Shown in pieces: positions 36,516 through 48,965 of a stretch of 64,000 nucleotides of DNA (positions are counted from its first letter, which is position 1; every line of letters starts with the position of its first letter). The DNA is from Paragordius varius (taxonomy: Eukaryota > Nematomorpha), in the NCBI GenBank assembly GCA_964247055.1, contig OZ176052.1, positions 10,292,001 through 10,356,000 on the forward strand, given 5' to 3'. The translations under genes and the position numbers were made by a program. The notes beneath the pieces were generated by a model that saw only the letters and a list, made by a program, of their open reading frames with translations, was not told the DNA's origin and searched no databases.

Positions 36516-38530
36516 ATGAAAATATTTTTAGCAATATTTTTACTTGTTATTTTGTTCTTTCCTTCTTTTTATTGTTCCAGTGGTGATCAATCTAATCTTT
36601 TTAATAATTGTTTAGCCAATGTATATTCTAAAATTTGTTCCGGTGAAAATTTACAACGGTTTAATCTTGAGCAAAGTTTTTACATGAAAGTCTTGCAATG
36701 GAGTTGTTTAGAAGAATCCAAATATATTTGCACGCAAGAAGTTACAAATTACTGCAAGAAAAATAAAATAAACATTCCTCAATTTTTTGGAAAGGTATAT
36801 ATTAGTTTTATAATTTAGTGGCCATTTAAAAGAATATATGGAATACAAGACCCGGCTTCGTTTGCGTTTTCTCTTCTTAATCTTTTTGCGAACATACATA
36901 TGTTATATAAATTTATTGTAAAAACGTCTCATAATGCACCTTTCTATGCCATTTGGGTTTTATATGGTATTTTATCCATATTTACATGGTTTTCTTCAGC
37001 CCTTTTTCACCTACGGGATACTTCAATGACTGAAGTTTTATAATTTATTATTTTAGTTATGCGACTATTTTTCAGCATTTTTACTCAATTGTTACTTTTT
37101 GTTTGCTTTCCTTCTCAGGGCTTTTGGTAGATATCCCATAGGCAAATCAATGAGTTTTCTGGTTGGTTTGACTAGTCTTTTTATATATCATTACCATTAC
37201 ATGACGCGGATTAAATTTGATTATGGATACAACATGAAAATAAATGTGTTTTTGGGTATGTTTTTATTTTATTGATTTTTTAATTTAAAGCGCTTATATG
37301 ATTTTTTATAAAATAATTATGTAATGGATTTTTTATAAATAGTTTATAAGCCTTTCCTTTGCAAAATATAATTATAATATATTTTAAAAATTATATAGTT
37401 TTATTTTCGCAATGGTTTATATGTGCTTGACATTTGGTTTATTTTGGCTTTATTTTTTCATTAATTATTGTCAGACAGCATATACAGCAGAGCGTATTTG
37501 GCTCAAAGTTTTATTTTTCGCTGTTGCTATTTACCTTAATAAAGCTTTTTGCTGTTGCTATCTGCCATACTTTTTAATGAAAAACTAGCAATGTATAAAA
37601 GATATCATACTGTATTTATTTATTTGTAAAATAATTACACAATAATTTAAAAATTTAAATTTATTTTTACAGGTCTATTTGAAACGTTTGGTTGGTTGTT
37701 TTGGTCCGTTAAAAATTACAACGGTAGTAACAGGAGGTATGTTTGGAAATGCATTCTCAGTGTCGTATTGGCAAAAGCAATTTTACCTCTTGAGTTGGGC
37801 GATTTCCCGCCCTGGTTTGATTTGGTGGATTCTCATGCACTTTGGCATTTATGTTCAGTCCCACTTCCATTCATTTGGTTTAGGTATTTTATTATTATTA
37901 TTATTATTATTAAGATAGATTAAAAATTTATTAGTTAATTTAACATATTTTTACAAATGGGGATTAGACCCGTATTTAGGAAACTATTTTTTTTGCCATG
38001 AATTATTGTAATTAGGCGTAATTTTACCACTGTTACCTCTTTAAAAATTTTCAATCATTTTTTAACGCATGTTAATAAAGTCACATGATAATATAATGGA
38101 TTAAAAATTTAACCAATTACTTCTTTCCCATTAATAATGTTTTTAATACTGCTATTGATTGCAAATGGTTAATATCGTTTGTCAATCAACTTAGAACTCC
38201 ATTTATAAGCACTAAGATCTATTATTATTTTGATGATCGGTTTCCAGCTCTAAGCTCTGATCTAAAATTTAATGTAACATTGTTAACCTTTTGATTAATC
38301 ATTTATTGTTATAGATAGTTATAATAATGGTATTGTTTGACGAGTCATAATTGTGAATGACTTCAGTCGAAAGCGATTCACTCCTGTTATATGTTTATAC
38401 TTAACTGTAGTTAATTTGAGTGTTTTTTAGCTTTCTTATTGATGATTGCAATGCATTATACACCGAAGAAAAACAACTCCATATAAATGAAATCGCCTCA
38501 GCACCAAGGATTAATGAGAAAAATGATTGA
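36516..38530 (+). CDS. PGAP3: Post-GPI attachment to proteins factor 3 (PGAP3/Per1)
   Basis: PGAP3 acts in remodelling the lipid of GPI anchors, removing an acyl chain in the ER/Golgi. Exons 36516-36794, 36819-37034, 37057-37255, 37673-37883 and 38431-38530 give 334 residues (human 320). The first ATG (MKIFLAIFLLVILFF) begins a signal peptide. A lumenal cysteine-containing part ends NIPQFFGKWPF, then come seven hydrophobic segments. CREST-superfamily hydrolase residues are present: SSALFHLRDTSMTE followed by DY, RIKFDYGYNM, and DFPPWFDLVDSHALWH. The C-terminus SFLIDDCNALYTEEKQ matches the vertebrate end. The first two introns are 24 and 22 nt, the last two 417 and 547. Reading past the exon-4 donor gives only an isoleucine run. 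Confidence 0.94.
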
Positions 38531-41119
38531 GAAGTTAAAGCTTAACTTTCTAAAATTATGAATGTACAAATTTTACAAATATTTTTGATTTTTAAACAAA
38601 TTTTTAACTCTAGCAATTTTATACAACATGTATACCGTATTTATTGTGCAATTATATTTTAACGCAAATATACCTTGATATACCAATTTTTATGATTATA
38701 TATAATCACGAATCGTCCAATTTTGAATATATATGTATATTTTTTATAGACAAATAATAAATTATTTATTATACTTTGTCTCACCATATAAACTATAATT
38801 ATATATTTATTACATAGTTGATAATTTACCTGGCTTTTTATAATACTTGGACACTTTACTAAACTATATTTATAAGGTACAGTTATTGGTTTCAAATCTT
38901 TTAATGTTTTTATAGTTCATTAAATTTATTTTTAACAAAAATTAAAAATATCCATCTCACATTTTATAGCCTTCTTCATTTAGGTTAAAAATTGTAAAAT
39001 AAACGCATGAAGGGCTTGAATCGCATTTTCTTACTAAAAGAACACACACTTTTGGCTCTTCATGATTCTGATTCCAATATTCGTTTTTTACAATGCATAC
39101 GAAACCGTATATAAAAATTTTTTAATGGAAATGATATTTATTATTATGTAGCGAATTTTAAACTTCTTTTATTATATTTGGAATGGGGAAACTCACATAA
39201 GCATATAATTTTTTAGAATTGCTGAAAACGTTGAATTTTTAAATATCCAAAGGATGCGTTTCGTATCAATTCATTAAAAAATTGAAGTTTGGGCCCTTCA
39301 ACGAATGTAAGGTTGAGTGAGCGCAGGGGTATACATCCTGCTCTGATTATCATATCAAGAAATTTTGAATTTAACCTTTTTAAATATCCATTAAAATAAT
39401 GTATAGTTATGGAGGAGCTATCTATACCCAGGATTATGGAAGCCATAGATGATTGGCCAAGTTTTAACAGTGTCGAGATGTTCCATAGGCCGAAAAAACA
39501 TTAAATAGGTATTTCGAGGTATAACTTAAACAAATCGGAGAAACTCACTTAATAAACCACCAAATGAGATTCTAAACATTAAGAGTCGGTAAATAAAACC
39601 AAGAAAATGCTAAAAGGTACTACTTGGTTTCGATCGAATAAAATATTTTTTCATTTTAATACATAGTACTTACTTTAACAAGTATTTGCTATAGATGTCG
39701 ATTGAATAAAAAAGTATTTGTTTCTAAAATTATCTAGTAATTATTATGTGAAAAGCAATTACTAGAAACATGATTTAATAATTCTTTGTCAAAACTATCT
39801 AGTATAAACTGGATTTTTTGTTGCTATTTACCACACAAGCTGGCGGCTAATTTTGTTTTGCCAAATTTTTATGTATTTTTTTGAATTTTTTATATTAGTA
39901 TATATTTAAGCACATAATAAACCCAAAAAGATTTATTTGATGAATTTATTTTTTGTGATTTTTATGCTTTTTTTGATAAAAATGATTAAATATAATATAA
40001 ATATTTTTTTTGTGTGATTTTTTTAAAAAAAATATTTTAGATTAAAATCTTCTATTCTCATACACTACCGTTGTTGATGGCTTATAAGATATACAATTCA
40101 TTTATACATTATGAACGCATTAGTTGAGGGCGCCATATTCAAGGGTCGCCGGATTTAATTTTTCAAATTTATTTAAAAAAATAGGTATTTTTATAAATAA
40201 TACATAAAAAAATTTATGAGTACGGTTTAAATTTGATAATTTTATAAAATGCATGGGGTTGCGTGGAGGGAGGGGTGTACTCACGAATTAAACCGGCACC
40301 AATGCAAGCTAAGCTTCTGATGAAGTACGCTTCAATAAAATTTGCTAAAAATTAAATTTTTAAAAAAGCATGCATTTTTTAAAAAAATATATATTAAAAT
40401 TGTAATATTTCAATATTTATAGCGCAGTCCCGGCATTTTTGCATTTATTTTATGAAAACTAATCAATTTTAGAAGAGTGAAAAAACTTGGGAGGCCACAT
40501 TAAGAATAAAATTTTTTAAAATATTGTTTGGCCTCTTTTAGGTAGTTTTAATATATATAATGGTGTTATTTTTGTAATGAAGCATTTAGCTTTCACCAAA
40601 AAATTTTATTAAAAAAATGTGCGCATTTTTTATTTTCTGATATAAATCATATAGAATAAAAGTGTATATAACTTATTAATATCATTCATAAGGGCCAAAA
40701 AGCATTATAGTTATTAATCATTTTCCCATAAGAATAGATAAATTTCAACAGGTTACTTTTTTGGTGACACTTTGAAATCTTATATAAATGCAAACTTTTG
40801 AAATGGTTACAACTTTTTTTTATAAATATTTCATTAAACAGCTCTGGGGTCGTCACGCACCCCGATTTGTATAGAAGGATTTTGGAAATGAATTGTATTC
40901 AAGTGTTAAGAAAGATGACCAAACAGTTTCTAATTAATATAACAAATTGGTATACCATTGCTGACCAAAAGTTAGTTTAATTTATTTCCAAATTTGGTTT
41001 TATGGATCTTAAAATAATTTATCAATTAAATTAATTTTTAGTCTGAATGTCAATAAATAATAAATATATTAATACATTATGAATTTGTTATGTAATTTGG
41101 TTAAAATAAGATTTCTTAC
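38531..41119. other. Gene-poor stretch with repeat fragments
   Basis: An arm of the palindromic family lies at about 40430-40660 (GAATGAAGCATTT type landmarks). The terminal piece of a TTAA MITE lies at about 40835-40909 (CCCCGATTTGTATAGAAGG to AAGTGTTAA). About 40100-40320 resembles the hAT element at 43159 (GGGCGCC, TACATAAAAAAATTTATGAGT). Around 39600-39860 GAATAAAA and CTAGTA motifs echo the ends of the Harbinger element. A 77-codon minus-strand frame at 39213-39446 has no recognised relatives. Confidence 0.5.
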
Positions 41120-41277
41120 TCTGTTCTAATTTTGAAATGGTTTTAAAAACAGATTCTAAACCTTCGACGAGGTTAAAGCCAAAAATCCCACCGAACCGCA
41201 CTGTTAACAAACCATCGAGATCATGGAACACAATATACAACAGTAAATATTTATTTGCTTGAAATTCCTCCAAAAAT
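41120..41277 (-). other. Candidate orphan exon
   Basis: A 158-nt stretch bounded by a possible acceptor (GATAAG) and a good donor (A/GTAAGAAAT) is open in one frame: FLEEFQANKYLLLYIVFHDL continuing DGLLTVRFGGIFGFNLVEGL. The composition looks protein-like, but I recognise no family and no partner exon. It lies just past the pseudogene's last exon on the same strand. Confidence 0.3.
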
Positions 41278-42479
41278 CTTATCAATCACAATTAATTATA
41301 TATCAAATAGATGATTAATTATATATTATTTCATTATGCTGAACCCATAATTTATATCCAATTTTGTATTTCAAATATTTCTACTAATTATATAATTGTT
41401 GCATTTAATTTGGGTTTAGCCAATTGTCTCAACTCTTCTTTAATGAAATCGGAATATTTTTCAACTAAATAATATGGTTGTTCGTTGCGTTGACACACTG
41501 TATCTTTCCGTATAGCATAAATATACCCGGGACAAACCAAAGGCATTCCCAAATCATTCTATCTCCGTAAAATATTATTTTAAAATATGCAATGAAGCAT
41601 CAATTTACAATTATCAATATTTAGCATGATATAATATCATAACAAAATTTAAATTAAATAACCGAATTACGAAGCAAGGTGAACATTATTTTATTAATTA
41701 AAACATAGAACATACCTGGCACTCATAATCATAATATTCTACATCATTGTTCATGATATAAAGAATTGAAGAGTTTGTCCTCTGGTAAAACTTTGTGATA
41801 ATCACGATCCGTGTTCTGAGATATGGTTTTTCTAATTGGGTAGAATACTAAATTTGGAAATAATTTAGAAAATACAAAAACATTGTATCACCGATATATA
41901 TTAAGATAAATCTGTCGTGGCATATGAAAGTGTTGTGAATTCGGGTGATATAACTCTTTTAATTAAAAAAATTAAATCTTACATGATTCTACTTTATTAG
42001 TCCAAGCTTGATATACGCCGAATCTGTGCAATTGGCACGGGGCATAATAGGGTAAATGAACAACTAGTCTGTTCTTTTTTAAGTACCACTAATAGGGATT
42101 GTTTTCGGGCCCGTTGACAATACGTTCGACTACAGGGTTTAAATTTTCTAAAGTGTATCCTCCTTGGATTAATATATTTTTTGGACTAAATATTATGAAT
42201 GATCTCAATATAAAAAGAATTTGAATATCTTTTAATTTAATCATAAAAAACAATTTCAAAACAAAGTAAAAAATAAACAATAAATATTTGAAAAATAGCT
42301 AAAAAAACATAATTATTACTAAACGTCTTCCACACATTCTTTCAATGTTACTATGTGTTTTTTGGAAACATAACTCCCTTGACAGTTTTTGATGGCATGA
42401 CAAGCTTTATCTATTATTTAATTTTATTAATTTATTACTTTAGATATTAAACCCAATAATATCTCTCCTATAAATGTAA

Positions 42480-42980
42480 TAATTTCAAATAAATGGAAGT
42501 AAAGCCCTAATATTTCCTAGCATGCTATATGCATCAGAAAGCTGGACAATAAAAAAGGTAGACGAAAAATACATTAACGCCTTCGAAAACTGGTGCTGGC
42601 GGAAGATACTTCGAATCACTTGGAAAGACAAAATAAAAAACACTGTAATCCTTGACAAAATAAACCCCGAGATACACCTGATTGGCATGTGCCTCAAAAT
42701 GAAATTATCATTCTTTGGTCACATTACCAGAGCTAATGATTTGGAATTCCAACTAATGACAGGCAAGGTCGAAGGATCCAGGAAACGTGGACGCTGCAAG
42801 ATGCGCTGGATCGAAAACCTAACCAAAGAAACCAATCTCTCTTTACAACAGCTAACATCACTCACTTACAATCGAATAAACTGGAGAAAATACACCTTCG
42901 AAAAAGCAATAAATCGACAACTATGCTACAATAATAATTGTTGTAAAGAATATGATTCAGTTACCATTTTTCAGTGATCT
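42480..42980 (+). mobile_element. LINE 3' end (CR1/L2-like type)
   Basis: A 151-codon open frame (42522-42974) is the C-terminal part of a LINE polyprotein: LYASESWTIKKVDEKYINAF, ENWCWRKILRITWKDK, KLSFFGHITR and RKRGRCKMRWIENL. This is a different family from the LINE in TBC1D13. It is antisense to the host pseudogene, in its second intron. The unbroken frame suggests a fairly recent insertion. The segment at 48573-48965 is an upstream part of a similar element. Confidence 0.85.
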
Positions 42981-43158
42981 TCAAATTAATACTATTTCCA
43001 TGTTAATTAGGAAGAAATGATAAAAATATTAATAAAAACAACTAAAAAGCTCATTTTTGATTTTCAAACAGATTAAAGTTGTATGTTTTCAAATGTGAGA
43101 TAAAATCAAATTATTTTATAATTTGGATTAAATTATATTCTCGTTTTTATACTTTCAC

Positions 43159-43432
43159 CAGAGGCGTAGCTAGGAGGGAGGAAAGGGCGGCTGATGCGCT
43201 GGGCGTCATAGTTGAAGGGGCATCGGATTTTAAATATGTTTAGTTTTAATTCGAAAAATAGGTATTTGAAAGTTATTTTTTTAAATAATACATAAAAAAA
43301 TCACCCATTTATGAGTGGTCACGTCCACGGTTAAAATTTGATTATTTTTTTAAAATGCAAGGACATAGGGAGGGAGGAGGGCGCCATTACGGATTCATGC
43401 ACCGGGCGCCGGAAACGCAAGATACGCTTCTG
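43159..43432. mobile_element. hAT-type non-autonomous element
   Basis: The 274-bp element has inverted ends CAGAGGCGTAGCT and AGATACGCTTCTG. It is flanked by ACTTTCAC (43151-43158) and ACGTTCAC (43433-43440), an 8-bp duplication with one change. GC-rich patches near both ends (GGGCGCCATTACGG, GCACCGGGCGCC) surround an AT-rich core. No transposase is encoded. Confidence 0.8.
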
Positions 43433-43911
43433 ACGTTCACTATCGCGATACATCATGATCGGATGTATGTATCCGGATTACCTTTAGCTGTCGAATAATT
43501 TCAGAAACTTTTTGTATTCGAAATTATTGAAGAACAAAAAATTTATTTTCTCAGAACACAATTAAATAAAGCTGTCAATCCCGATTCTGTTTATTCTAAA
43601 ATATTTAATTTTGCTTTAAATTTACTTTAATTAAATATTCTAGGACACTGCATCAATTTAGACGAATTGGTTAATTAAAATAATATATTTTCAAATTTAC
43701 AATTCTGAGCTTACACACGAAACGTGATATTAGCTTAAGTGCAAACTTAATCTTAAATATAAAACAAGATATTATCACTGAAAAAATATTAATGCAGAAA
43801 TCCTAATTATAAAAATGATCTTCAACTTTGGTTATTAGGGATTCTGTTTTTTTGACATCAATATAGCATCACAAAACTTTAATTTTATCCAAAGATTCTA
43901 TAAGTATAGTG

Positions 43912-43912
<1 letters not shown>

Positions 43913-43942
<30 letters not shown>
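43913..43942. repeat. (TA)n microsatellite
   Basis: Thirty bases of TA, 31 bp from the donor of pseudogene exon 2. Confidence 0.9.
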
Positions 43943-43943
<1 letters not shown>

Positions 43944-45386
43944 CCAACATTAAAAACAACACTAAATATTTACATGGTAAGGTATATTCACATAAGATTT
44001 TGCAAAATGATATTCTTCTTTTGGGGGATCCACTGAAAAGTATCCTAAAACACAATATGATAAAAAATTTTGTGCGTTAAAAAATTTTCATCAAGGTTTA
44101 CATGTGCATACACAGTGCACAAATCATGTGAAACTATTATAATAAAAAAATTTGGGATTCTTATGGTGTTTTTGGTTTTGTGGCTTTACTTTGATAAAAG
44201 GATTTATTTTTACTGTTATACCATATCAGAAATCGCAAAGCTCGCATTTTAAATTTTTAAACCTGAGCACCATCCTGTTTTTAGACCTTATGAGGTTAAA
44301 CGCAAAAGAGCCAATATGTGCCAGATTATGTGACAAAATTTAGATTATTTATTATGAGAAGGCATACTTGTCTTAAAAAAACAAACTTGACAAAGTGTTT
44401 TTATAACATTTTATGCTAGAAACGGTATAAAAAAGTGTAAAATAATATAATTTAACACTTTTGTTGTTAATTCGATGCCGCTGAACATTTTAATTAAACT
44501 TCATCTTTTTAAATATATCGTAACTTTGGCTAAATCTTTTTATCGAGGTGATAATGATCAGTGACATCGTATAATGTAGAAAAGGTATTTGTTATAATAC
44601 TTTGATTTACACTGTTTCTACACCGTTTCCAGCATACGAAATACCTTACGCTTAGACAAAATATTACTATTTTGTTTTAAAACAAAGATTCCTTCAAATT
44701 TATTGATGTACTAATCTAGCAATCATAAGTTCTTGTCGCCCAATCTAGATAATTCCATAGTGAAAAAAAAACTTATTGTAAGAAAAAATTGTTTTAGCCT
44801 TATATCGCTAGTTTGCCATTAGATATAAAGCAATTTTCAATAGTATGGAAATATTTTTTAAAATAAACCGTAAGCCCAACCAAAAACCATAAGATTCCTT
44901 TATATAATCTATCATAAAAATTTTTCATTAAATATTTTTGGTACATGTGTTTATCAGTCAATTTACATTGCACTGATATATTTGCAATTGTTAATAACAA
45001 ATACTAGTGAAAAGATCTTACTGAATATATTTTTAAAAGCGGTTATAATCATGGAAGAATGAATTATATAAATGCATTCCTTAAATCAGACAACTTTTAA
45101 TTCAGGTTTAAAAAAAAATAAAAATTTGACCCATATAGTGCCCAAATAGGTTTTATATAACGCCAATCTTAGACAGCATGTGTGGATGACCAGAGTTGTT
45201 CAGACCTCGCTGCGCATTTTTTATTGTCAGCCCTAGGCATGCAAGTGTAGATGCTTCAATTTGAGTCCTAACCTTTTAGTATTATAAGAAAAAAAGAGAC
45301 TCTTAACCATATAATTTATATATATTACCACACAAAGAATTTCCGATAACCAGTGAGATCGTAATAATTGGTAAGGTTAGTTTCAT

Positions 45387-47043
45387 TGCAAAAAATATAA
45401 ATACTCAAGAAAATAAAAGATTTGATAATGAGTCCTTTTTGGGGTGGTCTTTTATAGTATTTGAGTAAGATTACGTTACCTAAAAATCTTACGCAATCGA
45501 TTTTTATCTCTGCCCTTATTACAGCAAATATAATGACATAGGTTATTTTAGCTATCGTATGTCTTTTAAGCATGTCTTTTATTTTATTATATGCTGACTT
45601 TGCCCAACCCATATTTAATTAGTGTGAAATAAATATTTGAATAGTCTTATATACTGAGGTTTATAACGTTTTTTAATTACATATATATGTCGCAATAAAT
45701 ATGTGTAAACTCTATATTTATTTAATACATAACGTCATATAAAAAATAGGACCTCCAAATACTATGATCAAATTACAGGTTTCATCCAACTTAACAGTTT
45801 TATTTGCCTATACTTTTAACTTAAATGATGCAAAAAATATCATCTTATTTAATTGATTCTATACTTTGATTATAAATTGGAGACGATATAATTTTAATAA
45901 AAAATTATGAAATGCTTGGTCCAAATTAAGCATACAAAACTGGGATACTCCCTAAAAGTGCTCCTTTATGCCCTAAATTATTTATTAAATTTTTCGTTAT
46001 ACTTGTTTGGGGTATAAATATTTAAAAATGTGTCCAACAGCCATGAAAATTTCATCGGTAATATGGTCCTTGAGACAAGAGTAGTATTATTTTTGGCCCT
46101 TAGATTTTTTGGTAAGTACCAGTGCATATGAAATAAAATTAAACTCTAGAATATATATGTTAATTAACATTTTAATACAAAAACAGAAGCAATGTTAAAA
46201 TATAATCCAAGAAGTGTGACATACAAAAAAGGGTACCTTTTACCATTATGCGGGAAAAGAGCTCTGTGTTAGGAATGAGCTTTTGTAATGCTTTTGCCAA
46301 ATCCTTCGTTGTATTCATATATAACGGCGCTCTTTCCCGATAAGCCAATAAAATTTAAAATGTTATAAGCGAGCGCACTGATTACATTCAATAATAGGCC
46401 AGGGATTATATAATATTACACAGTTTTTATAAAAAAATATCCAGATGAAATATATATATTTTGATAGGAAAATATCAGGATTATCATGGTGCTTTTGGTT
46501 TGTGCAATAACTTTAAATATATGTAAATGATATTAACATACATTTTTTTAAAAATGCATACTTTTTAAATTTAATATCAAATTTTGTTGAAGCACATACT
46601 ATTTTGAGCATGATGGAAACCATATAAACGGTTGAGATGTTATAACATTTTATATATATAATTCGATAATGCTAATTTCTCAGTCAGAATTTTGATTAAA
46701 ATATTCGTTCGTTTTCAAAATGTTAAATAAAAATTGTGTTATTTTACAAAAATTCACTAAAAATTGAAAGCAAACAAACCTTTAAATTTAAATTCTGAAT
46801 GTTCAACATCATCGAATATTTAGAAAAAGGGTTATCAAATCTTAAAGCTTTATACCGTTTTCATCATGCTTTAAAATCGTTAGAAGTACGCTTCAACAAA
46901 ATACCTCAAATTTTTTTATGCAAAATAATAAAAAAACTAATAAAAATTAAAGTTTAGGAAAAAAAATTATTAATATCATACTTCCGACCTAATGAGTATA
47001 GAAAACGTATAAACTCTTAATTTTTTTGTTTCGAAATCATATA
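45387..47043. other. Upstream of pseudogene A; repeat fragments only
   Basis: About 46430-46620 carries pieces of the palindromic family (GATGAAATATATATATTTTG, TATCATGGTGCTTTTGG). Sequences around 44340-44650 and 46600-46900 share the phrase AAAAGTGTTTTTATAAC..TTTATACCGTTT, which also occurs near 24340 and 61795. No gene is seen. Confidence 0.45.
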
Positions 47044-47657
47044 CCATTTGCACTTCAAGAGTGTGTTTGAACACTTCAATTTTGTCCTTAAACACTTCAA
47101 GTTGGTCCTTGAACACTTCAAGTGGTCCTTTGACATTTTTGTTTTGTTTTTAATCTTTATCAATCAAATCGTATATCATTCATCTATTTTATCGTTTTTA
47201 ACCTGTTTTCTATTGTTTAAGATAAATTTTAAATCAGTATCAACTTTTAATCATTAAAAACCGTATATTATTATTTATTTCTTGGAATTAATTTGGATAT
47301 TTATAAGATTTTATCACTTAATTAAAAAATATATAAGTTTTTTGGGTTATTATTTACATTTTTTCATTGAAAGCATTTAAAAAATAATTTTGTTAAATTT
47401 AAAAAAAATTAGTTTGAAACAAAAAAGTGATTTTGAATAAAATTTTTTATTTTTAAATGAATAAATATATATTAAATATAGAAAACTTAGGTTAAAAAAT
47501 AATAAATTTAAAAATACATGCAAAAATTATGATAAAATAGAAATTTAAAAATTTTTAAGGGACTTAAAGTGTTCAATGATCAACTTGTGTTCAAGGAACA
47601 ATTGAAATGTTAAAGGACCAACTTAAGTGTTCATGGACACTCTTGAAGTGCAAATGG
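47044..47657. mobile_element. TA-flanked fold-back element, second full copy
   Basis: A 614-bp copy of the 12277-12943 element with the same ends (CCATTTGCACTTCAAGAGTG and CTTGAAGTGCAAATGG) and TA on both sides. Its arms hold fewer 21-bp units: about three on the left (CTTCAAGTTGGTCCTTGAAC) and three, inverted, on the right. The unit number thus differs between copies while the ends stay nearly identical. Confidence 0.85.
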
Positions 47658-48504
47658 TATATGCCACATATAATAAATTTTAAATAATAGTTACGGGAAT
47701 AACGATTTTCTATATAATTTTCCGTTTGATAATTATAACAAAAAATGTATTTTCTAAACTTGATCAAACATTTATTAAAATATCATAAATTATTTTTGTT
47801 AATTTTAAATTTTGAGGGACTTATTTTTGCGGGAGTCCTATGTGAATGAGCCATTAGCCTGAATCTTACGGTGTGAAGTCCGAGATTTATAGTTTCGCTA
47901 CTGCGCGAATGGCTGCACTCTTAAGTTTTTGTATAATTCGAGCAAAAAAATATATTAACCAATTAAAAATAGGCCAATAGTTTTTTACCGCAAAATGAAT
48001 CATTTCTTTACAAATTATGGGGTTATTACCGAGGGTACTATATTAAGTTCTAAAATAATTTTTTGAATAAATAATTAGTGATATATATATTTATAAAAAA
48101 CTAATTATTTCAAAAAGCAGTACAAAAGTGGGCTCAGTACAGTCGCAATTTTTTTCTGAAAATCCAGTACTGTACTGCGAAAAACAGTCTATCTGGTAAC
48201 ATTAATCTACGGCCTCTCTTTCTGTATCCATTTACTCTACCGAGCACCAGAGCCTTTTCTAAGGAATATCCACGACTGACATAATTACTAACAAAGTAAT
48301 TTTTAGCGAAATCGAATATATAAAATTTTTTAATATTTATTAATTGTTATTATAACAGGGATGTCCAACATGCGACTCTCCGAAATTTTTTCGTTACGCG
48401 AATATGCAAAAATTGTGAAAAAATTCTACAATTCAATAAATATTTTTTTATAGTGATAATTATTAATATAATAATTATATAATTTTATTTTTGAAAATTT
48501 TGAT
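47658..48504. other. Spacer with a hAT MITE half
   Basis: From 48356, CAGGGATGTCCAACATGCGAC matches the left end of the hAT MITE at 3486; the right end is not found. Around 48120-48200, AGTACTGTACTG and related short palindromes occur. Nothing else is recognised. Confidence 0.45.
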
Positions 48505-48572
48505 TTAACACTTGGATACAACACATTCATTTTAATCCTTCGATCCAAATTGGGGTTGTTAAATACCCCATA
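48505..48572 (-). repeat. TTAA MITE terminal piece
   Basis: The first 68 bp of the reversed element (TTAACACTTGGATACAAC to GTTAAATACCCC) end abruptly at LINE sequence, so a LINE copy landed in, or recombined with, a MITE. Confidence 0.75.
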
Positions 48573-48965
48573 GTTTATTATATTTTATCATTTTTGTCTT
48601 AGCAATTCCTATTCTTCTTTTGATGTCTGGGGTGCTGTTGTTAGTTGTATTTATAAGACTGCCTAGGTAAGTGTATTGGGACACTACTTCTATTATTTGG
48701 TTGTGAAAAGATAAGTTGTTATAGTGGTTATGAGCGTTTATAATCATGATTTTAGTTTTTTTTAAAGTTGATCGTCAATCCAAATTTTTGACATTCGTTT
48801 GAGAATTCAGTTAAGAGTTTTTTTAGGTTGTCCACTGAGTTTGACAGCAGTATAGTGTCATCAGCATAGTGGATGATATAATGTTGCCGGCAATGCTTAT
48901 ACCATTAGTTTTATCTATAATACGCTTTCTATGCAGACGTTAAAAAGAGTGGGTGAAAGGACGCG
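48573..48965 (-). mobile_element. LINE fragment with the RT active-site motif
   Basis: On the minus strand it reads HYADDTILLSNSVDNLKK, then EFSNECQKFGLTINFKK, then, after a frame change, IEVVSQYTYLGSLIN and KRRIGIAKTKMIKYNKLW. This is the reverse transcriptase YADD region and the following segment of a CR1/L2-like element, the part just upstream of what is preserved at 42480-42980. The rest is missing. Confidence 0.85.

Larger units (their letters stand above)
41388..45386 (-). pseudogene. Decayed S1-type serine protease homologue (copy A)
   Basis: All six exon positions of the intact paralogue (50356-51726) are present: 45329-45386 (signal peptide MKLTLPIITISLVIGNSLC), 43974-44044 (ending NIPYH), 42320-42410, 41983-42185, 41716-41847 and 41388-41558 (NDLGMPLVCPGYIYAIRKD..CQRNEQPYYLV). 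The first two and the last are open. The third is one base short of its paralogue. The fourth has an in-frame TAG after GPENNPY and is 18 bases shorter, and the fifth is 14 bases shorter, shifting the frame. The third donor has also changed. Four lesions in three exons make sequencing error an unlikely explanation. The intron between exons 2 and 3 has swollen with a LINE tail and a hAT element. It arose by tandem duplication. Confidence 0.78.

Noticed and set aside
37884-37923. PGAP3 ending in an isoleucine run read through the exon-4 donor
   Set aside because: Splicing to 38431 gives SFLIDDCNALYTEEKQ, which matches the known C-terminus; the isoleucines are a (ATT)n microsatellite.
39213-39446. 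77-codon minus-strand frame
   Set aside because: No ATG-initiated start, no splice-site support and no resemblance to a known family; likely chance or very old repeat.
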